Shown here in pieces: positions 1 through 5,763 of a DNA stretch of 12,358 nucleotides. The position numbers and the translations under genes were made by a program. Every line of letters begins with the position of its first letter. The stretch's first letter is position 1. The DNA is from DASQJJ01 sp964598355. GTDB lineage: Bacteria > Patescibacteriota > Microgenomatia > Levybacterales > UBA12049. The DNA is taken from assembly GCA_964598355.1 (NCBI GenBank), contig CAZRBN010000041.1, positions 1 through 12,358 of the forward strand, in the 5' to 3' direction. The notes under the pieces were generated by a model, which was not told the DNA's origin, made no database searches, and saw only the letters and a list, made by a program, of their open reading frames with translations.

Positions 1-202
1 GCAAAACACCTTTCCAATACACTCTTTTTGTCGTAAGAAGTGGAAATCCTTGAGAGAGATCATATCTAGTCTGTCTTCCAAAAACACTGTGCAAGACAAC
101 ATCAGTACCTCTGTCTATTTTTCTATTTCCATGTTCTAAAACATCTTTGACTAGATTGAGGTATTCGTATTCTGGGTGAATTGAAGTGTGAAGAGTTTTC
201 AT
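1..202 (-). CDS. thyA: Thymidylate synthase, N-terminal part (cut by window edge)
   Basis: The reverse strand reads from an ATG at 202 off the left edge of the window, giving about 67 residues. ThyA methylates dUMP to dTMP using methylene-tetrahydrofolate. The visible part matches the ThyA N-terminus: an initial helix with YEYLNLVKDVLEHG, then DRGTD, then SVFGRQTRYDL, then the highly conserved GFPLLTTKR. The usual DRTGTGT phosphate-loop segment is altered to DRGTDVVL, though the arginine is kept. No other start codon lies in frame between the upstream TGA and this ATG, so the start is firm. There is no Shine-Dalgarno; the leader is a 60-nt palindrome. It lies with other dTTP-synthesis genes on the same strand. 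The active-site cysteine lies outside the window. Confidence 0.9.
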   Translation of the reverse strand, partial: MKTLHTSIHPEYEYLNLVKDVLEHGNRKIDRGTDVVLHSVFGRQTRYDLSQGFPLLTTKRVYWKGVL

Positions 203-204
203 CT

Positions 205-264
205 TGTCATTCTGAACATAGTGAAGAATCTCAGCCGAGGTCCTTCGTTTTACTCAGGATGACA
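205..264. repeat. REP-like 60-bp imperfect palindrome in the thyA leader
   Basis: Two 28-nt arms (205-232 and 237-264) flank a 4-nt loop. The arms begin TGTCATTCTGA and end in the complementary TCAGGATGACA, and differ mostly by changes that leave G-U pairs. The arms resemble the dispersed TGTCATTCTGAG/GAAGAATCTC palindromes seen in many bacterial genomes (recalled, not searched). The element ends 2 nt before the thyA ATG and starts 3 nt after a candidate -10 box, so as RNA it would form a long hairpin directly before the start codon. Confidence 0.75.
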
Positions 265-267
265 TTT

Positions 268-296
268 AGACTATCATTCTTCCAAAGCCTTTGCAA
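268..296 (-). promoter_or_regulatory. Candidate thyA promoter
   Basis: On the minus strand TTGCAA (296-291), a 17-bp spacer, and TAGTCT (273-268). The predicted RNA start falls at the edge of the 205-264 palindrome, so the whole palindrome would be the thyA leader. Confidence 0.45.
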
Positions 297-493
297 TATA
301 TCAGACTAGTAAAAACCCTTCTCTTCTGAAATAAATTTCCTATTCAAAAATACTTGCATATAATTTAAACTCAACAATTTAACAATATAACAATTTATCA
401 ATTCTTTTGTTGTCACTCTTTAACTTCTCTACCCTCAGGTACAAGACTGTATCTGATTCGCTCGAAGAAGAAATTATGCTTGTCAAGCTTTTT

Positions 494-555
494 TGCTATA
501 ATCCTGTGTGCCGGAGTGGTAACGGCTGTCAGGCCAATTGTGTTACCACCCCGGT
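494..555 (+). promoter_or_regulatory. Extended -10 motif followed by a strong hairpin
   Basis: TG-C-TATAAT (494-502) is an ideal extended -10 element. From 510 to 555 lies an imperfect inverted repeat: GCCGG-A-GTGGTAAC (510-523) pairs with GTTACCAC-C-CCGGT (542-555), giving 13 pairs (one G-U) with one internal mismatch, and the loop contains an inner GGC/GCC pair. The hairpin starts about where transcription would begin. No T-run follows on either strand, so it is not a standard terminator. It may be a structured small RNA, a 3'-end structure of the minus-strand small gene ending at 561, or chance. Confidence 0.35.
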
Positions 556-560
556 ATACG

Positions 561-836
561 TTAAAAACTACTTTCCGGCCAGTTATGCATATCTCCTGGA
601 TCACCATTGCTAAAAGTTGAGTTAGTCCTCTGTTCGTTATGTGGTGAAGCAGTATCCCTACTTTCTGCTTTAGTCCTCTTTTCGTTATGTGGCGAAGCAG
701 TATCCCTACTTTCTGCTAAGGCTCTCCTACTTACACCTACAACCTTCGGCATTCCTTCAAAATTAAAAGCAGTAGCTGGCCTCCCTCCCATAGATGCATC
801 TGGTTCTCTACTTGGTTTATAATCTTCGAGTCTCAT
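561..836 (-). CDS. Small 91-residue protein with a 16-residue tandem repeat
   Basis: I do not recognise this protein. It reads from ATG at 836 with the best ribosome site in the window: GGAGGTGAT (849-841), a 9-nt perfect complement to the 16S tail visible at 12341-12349, ending 4 nt before the ATG. A TTG start at 851 would swallow that site and is rejected. Residues 41-56 and 57-72 are near-identical copies of AESRDTASPHNE plus a basic tail. The rest is polar, with no membrane segment or known motif. The repeat's DNA resembles REP sequences, so the frame may have been extended by repeat insertion, as with Rickettsia palindromic elements inside genes. It lies between the Dcd-like gene and thyA and has an attenuator-like leader. 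It could also be a spurious frame, although the ribosome site argues against that. Confidence 0.5.
   Translation of the reverse strand: MRLEDYKPSREPDASMGGRPATAFNFEGMPKVVGVSRRALAESRDTASPHNEKRTKAESRDTASPHNEQRTNSTFSNGDPGDMHNWPESSF
622..717. repeat. Two-copy 48-bp direct tandem repeat
   Basis: Copies at 622-669 and 670-717 differ at two positions. The unit is a multiple of three, so it keeps the frame of the minus-strand small gene and encodes its 16-residue repeat. Its core on the minus strand, GATACTGCTTCGCCACATAA, resembles the common GATTGCTTCGCC type of REP sequence (inference). Confidence 0.85.
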
Positions 837-886
837 ATTTATCACCTCCAATCAAAGTAGTATTTAGTTTTTTGTGACTCAGTCAC

Positions 887-930
887 AAAAAAACTCCCAT
901 GTGTGGGAGCTACGATACTTTTCTCCCACA
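887..930 (-). promoter_or_regulatory. Attenuator-like competing hairpins ahead of the small repeat gene
   Basis: Transcribed leftward, TGTGGGAG (930-923) can pair with CTCCCACA (909-902). Alternatively CTCCCA (909-904) can pair with TGGGAG (899-894), which is followed by seven Ts (893-887), an intrinsic terminator. The two pairings share the same middle arm and so exclude each other, the layout of a transcription attenuator. A further small palindrome, GTGAC-TGA-GTCAC (886-874), follows. Plain termination of a short RNA starting upstream is the simpler alternative. I recognise no riboswitch aptamer in the leader. Confidence 0.45.
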
Positions 931-1033
931 GTCTATCCTTCTTCAAGAAGAAGAATGACAATTGGAAGACTAATTTGTTTAAAATTTTGTTTTACGTTTT
1001 TCATAAAGTATCTTTTTTGTGCACTTCATGCAT
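931..1033. other. Non-coding leader or spacer
   Basis: No gene is visible here. On the minus strand the piece TGTCATTCTTC...GAAGAAGGAT (960-935) looks like half of the same REP family as 205-264 and can form a 6-bp hairpin. A weak promoter, TTGTCA with an 18-bp spacer and GATAGA, would start RNA near the attenuator hairpin. Confidence 0.3.
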
Positions 1034-1056
1034 AAAAAAACCGCCTCGGAAGGCGG
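1034..1056 (-). terminator. Intrinsic terminator after the Dcd-like gene
   Basis: On the minus strand CCGCCT-TCCG-AGGCGG (1056-1041) is followed by seven Ts (1040-1034). It lies about 110 bp after the stop codon at 1167 and closes the dcd-tmk-Dcd-like run. Confidence 0.8.
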
Positions 1057-1166
1057 GTTGTTTGCACAATATTTCCCGCCTCAATTAAGAGACAATAAGG
1101 GAAATAAGGAGCATTCTTTGTGTCATATAAATTATATTATCAGATATTGAGAACTACCGTCAAGAT

Positions 1167-1706
1167 CTAGACTTGCACTTCTTTTTTAGTTGCAGCAACT
1201 CGCCCACCTTGCCATTGTCCGCGATATTGTGACCCATCACCTAAAACTTCTTCAACCTGCATATGGACAAATCGTGCACCCATTTCGATAGTCACTTCAA
1301 TTGGTCCTTCATTCTTCAGACCAAAGGTTAATTTCCCACAATATCCAGGGGCAACATTACCTGTACGAAGAAATAACCCCGAACGAAAAGTGGTGGTGCG
1401 AGGCTTAAAATTTGCAGTGAGGGACAATGGTATATTTACTTTTTCAATGGTACTGACCAGAAAATAATCACCAGGTTTTAAAACAATAGTCCTCTTTTCC
1501 CCTTCTTTATATTCCTGTACTAAATCTATATCTGCAGTTTTTCGTTCTGTCTCTCCCAAAAAAGCATCTCCTGAAATTTTGTAGACTTCACCAAGTCTCA
1601 AATCAAACCCTGCACCTTCTGGATTGGTTAATTCACGTTCTGAAAGTCCTTCAACTAAATTAATTTCTGTAACAAGTTCTAAAAGTTTTTGAGGTCCTAA
1701 TATCAT
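1167..1706 (-). CDS. dCTP deaminase/dUTPase-family protein lacking the deaminase glutamate
   Basis: This 179-residue protein belongs to the trimeric Dcd/dUTPase fold. It has GFDLRLGEVY (33-42), KPGDYFLVST (77-86), PRTTTFRSGLFLRTG (102-116), APGYCGKLT (119-127), and a late GARFVHMQVEE. Aligned with the canonical Dcd at 2521-3090, the nucleotide-binding SSLGRLG becomes TTTFRSG, and the general-base glutamate (E133 there, E138 in E. coli Dcd) becomes G129. The family's deamination mechanism depends on that glutamate, so I infer it does not deaminate dCTP; a dUTP diphosphatase making dUMP for ThyA is the most economical role. A non-catalytic paralogue is possible. It stops at TAG, is followed by a terminator, and has its own promoter with the -10 box 7 nt before ATG and no ribosome site. 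Confidence 0.75.
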   Translation of the reverse strand: MILGPQKLLELVTEINLVEGLSERELTNPEGAGFDLRLGEVYKISGDAFLGETERKTADIDLVQEYKEGEKRTIVLKPGDYFLVSTIEKVNIPLSLTANFKPRTTTFRSGLFLRTGNVAPGYCGKLTFGLKNEGPIEVTIEMGARFVHMQVEEVLGDGSQYRGQWQGGRVAATKKEVQV

Positions 1707-1713
1707 GAAAATT

Positions 1714-1742
1714 AGTATAATGTATTAGTTTCTATGTATCAA
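1714..1742 (-). promoter_or_regulatory. Promoter of the Dcd-like gene, leaderless geometry
   Basis: Minus strand: TTGATA (1742-1737), a 17-bp spacer, and TATACT (1719-1714), then only 7 nt to the ATG at 1706. RNA should start at or next to the A of ATG. Confidence 0.7.
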
Positions 1743-1778
1743 GTATAGATAAAAATTCCTTGGTATACGTAATAGGTC

Positions 1779-2465
1779 CTACTTAACGCTACGTTTTATA
1801 AATCCAATAATCTCCTCTGTTACCTCTTCAACATTTTTTTCTCCATTAACAATACTGAATGCGTCAGGAAAAGTATCAAGAAGCCATTGATAAAGGGCAA
1901 TAATAAAAGTAAGTTTTTCTTCTTTTTCGTATCTGTCTAGTGTTCGTCCAGTATTGATAAGTCTCTGCGTTGCAGTAGAGACAGAGACTCCTAAATAGAT
2001 TGTTTTATCAGGAATAATGTATTGGTGATAGAAAGATAAAATACCATATGCAACAAGGCTCAATTGCTTTTCATTTTCCTGCTCGTTTGGTGAAATAACA
2101 TCACTTACACCATAAGGAATTGATGACCAAAAACATCTATCAGAAAGTACTATCTTCCCTTCTTTAAGAGCTGGAATAATTATCTGTTCATACAAATCAG
2201 AACGTTGTGCTACATACAAATGCTGCAGAGCAACAGGAGTAACAGATATTTTTTGAAAAAGTGCATCGCGAATAAGATCCCCAATAGGTCCAGGAGTTTT
2301 GGATTCTTTGACAACTATCACGTCTTTCCCAAGCTTTGTAAAATATTCCTGAAGTTTTTCTATTTGTATAGACTTTCCACTCCCATCAATGCCTTCAAGT
2401 GCAATATATTTTCCTGGATAGGGATTCTTCTTGAGTTCTAAGTCGAAGGAAACAGGATATTTCAT
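1779..2465 (-). CDS. tmk: Thymidylate kinase
   Basis: This 228-residue P-loop kinase phosphorylates dTMP to dTDP. Visible motifs are the Walker A loop GIDGSGKS (25-32), a substrate-binding stretch around ESKTPGP (54-60), the DR motif in LSDRCFWSSIPYG (107-119), and a lid region GRTLDRYEKEEK (173-184). The length is close to the family norm of about 205-215, with roughly 18 extra residues before the first strand. The ATG at 2465 is the only good start. No ribosome site is seen; a promoter lies just upstream. The gene follows dcd by 55 bp and precedes the Dcd-like gene by 72 bp on the same strand, which fits one dTTP pathway. Confidence 0.93.
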   Translation of the reverse strand: MKYPVSFDLELKKNPYPGKYIALEGIDGSGKSIQIEKLQEYFTKLGKDVIVVKESKTPGPIGDLIRDALFQKISVTPVALQHLYVAQRSDLYEQIIIPALKEGKIVLSDRCFWSSIPYGVSDVISPNEQENEKQLSLVAYGILSFYHQYIIPDKTIYLGVSVSTATQRLINTGRTLDRYEKEEKLTFIIALYQWLLDTFPDAFSIVNGEKNVEEVTEEIIGFIKRSVK

Positions 2466-2478
2466 ATATAGTATGTCT

Positions 2479-2507
2479 ATACTAACTGGTAGCTAATCTT
2501 TTTGCAA
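2479..2507 (-). promoter_or_regulatory. Candidate tmk promoter
   Basis: Minus strand: TTGCAA (2507-2502), 17 bp, TAGTAT (2484-2479), then 13 nt to the ATG. The -10 box is one arm of a palindrome, TAGTAT-AGAC-ATACTA (2484-2469), whose other arm reaches close to the ATG, which could be an operator. Confidence 0.5.
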
Positions 2508-2520
2508 ACTACTGAAGGCT

Positions 2521-3090
2521 TTAGCCTTCTTGGTGTATTCTGCTTTCTTCGGGGGCTTGTTGAAACTTATACTTTGCAAATTTCTTATTTGTATATGGTG
2601 TCTCAGCGGGGCTGGATAACTCCTCAAATGTCATTGCGCAGATGCGCATGCCCGGGGTTAGTTGGATGGCCATTCTCCCCAAGTTACCCAGCTCCAAGAC
2701 AGGCTTTCCATCCCAGCCTGCGTCAAATGTTGATGCTGTCGAATGAACAACCAATCCAAGTCGACCCAAGGACGAGCGTCCTTCAAGCCGACCCATTAGG
2801 TCTGCTGGAATTTTTACATTTTCCAAAGTCACTGCGAGAACAAAATCGCCAGGCTGCATAATAAAATTCTCGCCTTTTTTGACTTTTACGACTTTTGTAA
2901 TTTCATTGGAAAAATCTTTTTTTGCAGGATCAATAAATGGAAATCTAGAATGGTCAAAAACTCGAAAAGTATCACCAAGCCGTAAGTCTATTGAACAGGA
3001 TCCAAGTTGGGTAGTTAAATCTGGTTTGGGAGTAACAACAATTCTTTTGGAAAGGAGTGCTTTTTTTATATCGCGGTCAGAAAGAATCAT
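2521..3090 (-). CDS. dcd: dCTP deaminase
   Basis: This 189-residue protein deaminates dCTP to dUTP, supplying dUMP for thymidylate synthesis. It has the canonical layout: SCSIDLRLGD (31-40), MQPGDFVLAVT (78-88), GRSSLGRLG (104-112) with the nucleotide-binding Arg and Ser residues, DAGWDGKPVLELGN (123-136) containing the catalytic glutamate E133, PGMRICAMTFEEL (146-158), and the C-terminal PYTNKKFAKYKFQ closing segment. The length matches E. coli Dcd (193). It starts at ATG 3090 with no ribosome site and is the promoter-proximal gene of the nucleotide block. The family also contains bifunctional Dcd-Dut enzymes; motif reading alone does not settle which this is. Confidence 0.93.
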   Translation of the reverse strand: MILSDRDIKKALLSKRIVVTPKPDLTTQLGSCSIDLRLGDTFRVFDHSRFPFIDPAKKDFSNEITKVVKVKKGENFIMQPGDFVLAVTLENVKIPADLMGRLEGRSSLGRLGLVVHSTASTFDAGWDGKPVLELGNLGRMAIQLTPGMRICAMTFEELSSPAETPYTNKKFAKYKFQQAPEESRIHQEG

Positions 3091-3100
3091 ATTGATTGCT

Positions 3101-3129
3101 TAGTTATTTTGCTACTTAGTATTTACCAA
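3101..3129 (-). promoter_or_regulatory. Candidate dcd promoter
   Basis: Minus strand: TTGGTA (3129-3124), 17 bp, TAACTA (3106-3101), then 10 nt to the ATG at 3090. Confidence 0.5.
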
Positions 3130-3214
3130 TTAACTAAAAACCAACTAACAAATTACTAGAAGAGTCTAACAAATACATTTACATTTTAAAATATGACAAA
3201 GTAGATCACAAGAT

Positions 3215-3292
3215 AATATTCAAATCTACAAATATACAAATATAGAATTCCCTATTAATTTGTTTATTGGATTATTCGTTTATTTGAATATT
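3215..3292. repeat. Nested AT-rich inverted repeats upstream of the surface gene
   Basis: AATATTCAAAT (3215-3225) and ATTTGAATATT (3282-3292) are perfect 11-bp inverted arms. Between them ACAAAT (3236-3241) and ATTTGT (3258-3263) form a second pair, with ATAG/CTAT inside. The structure ends 14 bp before the -35 box of the surface-protein gene. It could be a regulator-binding or cruciform-prone region; AT-rich sequence makes chance inverted repeats more likely. Confidence 0.4.
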
Positions 3293-3305
3293 TTTATCTT
3301 CCCTC

Positions 3306-3334
3306 TTGATATATTTACCAGGGTTATCTATTCT
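3306..3334 (+). promoter_or_regulatory. Promoter of the Cys-rich surface protein gene
   Basis: TTGATA (3306-3311), 17 bp, TATTCT (3329-3334), then 32 nt to the ATG, the longest leader among the promoters found next to a gene apart from thyA. The leader holds a small GCGC-ACTA-GCGC hairpin and no ribosome site. A second -10-like TATATT at 3356-3361 lies 5 nt before ATG but has a poor -35. Confidence 0.6.
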
Positions 3335-3366
3335 AAAAGTAAGCGCACTAGCGCGTATATTTTTGT

Positions 3367-5709
3367 ATGCAAAATTTATTACAAAAACTGAGAAAATTTA
3401 GCTTCCACAAAATCAGAGAATTTGATGTACGCTCTTTTTTTACATCCCCTTCCTATGGTCGAACAATTGCACTTGTTGGTATTCTTCTTCTTGTGGTTGC
3501 ACTTCCGGTAACAGTTACGGTCCTTCAACAACGCACCAACACCCAACAACACGCAGCAAATGCTTGTAATGGATATTGTGCACCGTCTTTAGGAGATTGT
3601 ACAAACAGAGCCGGATCAGGAACATGTTCACTAAGAGGATGGGTCTGTTGTGCAAATGATACAAGTGACCCTTGTAGTAAAGCTACCTCTGGAGATGGGC
3701 AATACTGCGATTTTGTATTGGGAGCACATCAAAATGGTGGTAATTACGAACTATACCAATGTGTAAATCGAAAAACCCAAAGTGTTCAGCCCTGTTTTTA
3801 TGGTTGTACCCAAAATTCTTCTGGGCCTGACTATTGCAATGCAGCTCCTCCTACCCCGACTCATGGTCCAAATCCTACATGTCAATCTCAATCTGGAGAT
3901 AAGGGTACTTGCTTTACCAATAATTCCTGTGGGGGGGGGGCTCATCAAATTGACACATCTGGAGGTAAATCCTGTCCTTCAGGTTTTCGTGTTTGTTGTG
4001 CAAAAGGAGCACCACCTGCCTGGTATGATTGCAAAAATGGGGTGAACAATAATTTTGGAACTGGTAATAACGGTATCCTCGAACATACCAGTACTTCGAC
4101 AAGTGACTCAGGTTTAACTTGTGGTGCAGATGAATATTGTCACGGGGTAGCTTTTGGAACACAAAATGGAACACAAAATAATCCACCAAGCGTAGATGCA
4201 ACAAAAATTAAAAGAGATCTCTGCCATAAAATAGATCCACAATCTTGTTCATGTAATGCAGGTGACCCTGCTCATAGAGGATTTTCATGTAATAGCTCGG
4301 ATGTCGTAAGATCTTGTGGCAATGGTTTAGTCTGTGACAATGCTGCAAAAGGTTCACAATCCGGAATATGGCCATGTACATCAAAACAGGGATATATTGG
4401 CAATACATTTATTCGTAACGCTGTGTCATGTGGAGATGATCATGCAGGAATTTGTGTTTTTGACGGTGGACCAATTAATGGAACATCAACTGATCCCAAA
4501 GATTCTTGCGAAAATGAGTGGGGAGGCTTAAGATGCAGCACAACTCCTAATTGTACTCAAGTTTCAAATGGCACTTACAAAACTGATTCAGACCATGGAG
4601 CAACGTGCCCTTCGGGGTCAGTTCACAAAACATGCTGTGAACCGAATGTGCTTCCACCCAGCCCTACAAATAATGATTGTACAAAAAATGGAGGATCATG
4701 TTTAGTTAGCTCATCTCAAGGCTCTTCACCATGTGGACAAATCCTTTCACAATATAACAGTGCCTGTAATGCGGTTGCCTATAACACATTTTGCTGTAAA
4801 ACAAGCTCTATTCCAACCCCTACTCCCACTCCCGCCCCAAATAGATCTTGTACAAACGGGACAGAAAAAGGAACATGCTATACAAATAATTCTTGTGGGA
4901 ATGGTATGAAGGAAATAACTGCAAATCCTACATGTTCTACACTTTATCCACCTCCTACTGGAGGTAGCTCATACCGTATTTGTTGTGCACCCAATAGTGG
5001 AAGTACTCCTACCCCTACTGGATCAGGTGGTGGTGGTGGAGGTGGAGATAATCCTACCCCAACTCCAATATCCTGTAAACCAGGTAAAGCAACAAAGTTT
5101 GCTATGAATATTAAGTTACCGGGAATTGGTACTGGTACATTTGAAAATAATGCACCAAAGCATCCAACTAAATTTGGCTCGATTGTTGTCAAGGATAACT
5201 CAGGCAATATAATCCTTGGCAACTCTCGTGACTTCTCCCATAAATTAAATCATGCAAATGGTAACGGTAAATTAGGAAGTGAAAGAGTTGACTTAGCAAC
5301 GAAGCTTACCTGTGGTAAAACATATCACGTAGAAGTAAAAATTCCTGGATATGTTACCCTTAAAAAGACCATTACCTATGGCGATGTCAACCAGACACTC
5401 GAAGTTACCGAAAATGACATTATTCCTGGAGATATTGTGGCCCAGGGCACCAGTAACTTTATTACTCCAGATGGAAAAATTGCTGGAGACGATAAAATAA
5501 CTCTTGAAGACTACAATATTATGAAAACCTGCTACCATGTTGATCCAGATACAGACATTCCTTTCCAAAATGGCAGCCAGACAATTAAATTAAAATGCCG
5601 AAATTTGGTTAACTTCTTTGACTATGCAGATGGAGGCACACAAGGTGATGAATGGGCATTTAATTACAATTTGTGGCTAAGAGGATTTCTTAAATATCTG
5701 GGACAGTAG
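3367..5709 (+). CDS. Membrane-anchored Cys-rich surface protein with dockerin-like C-terminus
   Basis: This 780-residue protein starts with a basic N-terminus and one hydrophobic segment (about 33-53, IALVGILLLVVALPV), so the bulk should lie outside the cell. The exterior holds at least five Cys-rich units ending in a CC pair: about 67-95, 172-211, 396-424, 438-477 and 495-540. Units two and five share GTCxTNNSCG. Linkers are PTPTPTPAP (483-491), a Gly run (553-560) and PTPTP (563-567). A beta-rich domain (about 570-680) precedes a dockerin-like tail (688-780). The tail has two acidic loops, PDGKIAGDDKITLEDYN (701-717) and FDYADGGTQGDEW (751-763), each followed by a helix, like paired calcium-binding dockerin repeats but divergent. 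Disulphides between the cysteines are likely (inference). The next gene is cohesin-like. The gene contains a G10 tract. The exact function is unknown; adhesion or host contact is a guess. Confidence 0.8.
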   Translation: MQNLLQKLRKFSFHKIREFDVRSFFTSPSYGRTIALVGILLLVVALPVTVTVLQQRTNTQQHAANACNGYCAPSLGDCTNRAGSGTCSLRGWVCCANDTSDPCSKATSGDGQYCDFVLGAHQNGGNYELYQCVNRKTQSVQPCFYGCTQNSSGPDYCNAAPPTPTHGPNPTCQSQSGDKGTCFTNNSCGGGAHQIDTSGGKSCPSGFRVCCAKGAPPAWYDCKNGVNNNFGTGNNGILEHTSTSTSDSGLTCGADEYCHGVAFGTQNGTQNNPPSVDATKIKRDLCHKIDPQSCSCNAGDPAHRGFSCNSSDVVRSCGNGLVCDNAAKGSQSGIWPCTSKQGYIGNTFIRNAVSCGDDHAGICVFDGGPINGTSTDPKDSCENEWGGLRCSTTPNCTQVSNGTYKTDSDHGATCPSGSVHKTCCEPNVLPPSPTNNDCTKNGGSCLVSSSQGSSPCGQILSQYNSACNAVAYNTFCCKTSSIPTPTPTPAPNRSCTNGTEKGTCYTNNSCGNGMKEITANPTCSTLYPPPTGGSSYRICCAPNSGSTPTPTGSGGGGGGGDNPTPTPISCKPGKATKFAMNIKLPGIGTGTFENNAPKHPTKFGSIVVKDNSGNIILGNSRDFSHKLNHANGNGKLGSERVDLATKLTCGKTYHVEVKIPGYVTLKKTITYGDVNQTLEVTENDIIPGDIVAQGTSNFITPDGKIAGDDKITLEDYNIMKTCYHVDPDTDIPFQNGSQTIKLKCRNLVNFFDYADGGTQGDEWAFNYNLWLRGFLKYLGQ
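3931..3940 (+). repeat. Homopolymeric run of ten Gs inside the surface-protein gene
   Basis: Ten consecutive Gs encode Cys-Gly-Gly-Gly-Ala at residues 188-192. The related fifth Cys-rich unit has Gly-Asn-Gly at the same place, so the tract arose in a naturally Gly-rich turn. Gain or loss of one G would shift the frame and end the protein early. It is either a phase-variable contingency tract or a place where read errors matter. Confidence 0.9.
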
Positions 5710-5728
5710 TTACTCAGATATTCAATAC

Positions 5729-5757
5729 TTGACGCTTAAGCCTTTACCCTTTACGCT
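5729..5757 (+). promoter_or_regulatory. Candidate promoter of the cohesin-like gene
   Basis: TTGACG (5729-5734), 17 bp, TACGCT (5752-5757), then 6 nt to ATG at 5764. The -10 is weak, but spacing and position match the other genes here. Read-through from the gene upstream, 54 bp away, is also possible. Confidence 0.45.
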
Positions 5758-5763
5758 AAAGAT

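Larger units (their letters stand above)
265..560. other. Non-coding gap with no convincing gene
   Basis: This AT-rich stretch separates thyA from the small repeat gene. Apart from the thyA promoter it holds short A/T-rich repeats around 370-405 and the structured 494-555 element described separately. The open frames here start at non-ATG codons without a ribosome site and show no recognisable domain. Confidence 0.5.

Noticed and set aside
407..613. Plus-strand 68-codon frame
   Set aside because: It starts at TTG with no ribosome site, covers the 510-555 hairpin and runs opposite the better-supported small gene.
622..717. CRISPR array
   Set aside because: Two directly abutting 48-bp units have no spacers and no cas genes nearby; it is a tandem repeat.
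3782..4045. Alternative-frame ORF around the G10 tract
   Set aside because: It is an out-of-frame reading of the Cys-rich gene, though it would be the frame entered after a one-base slip.
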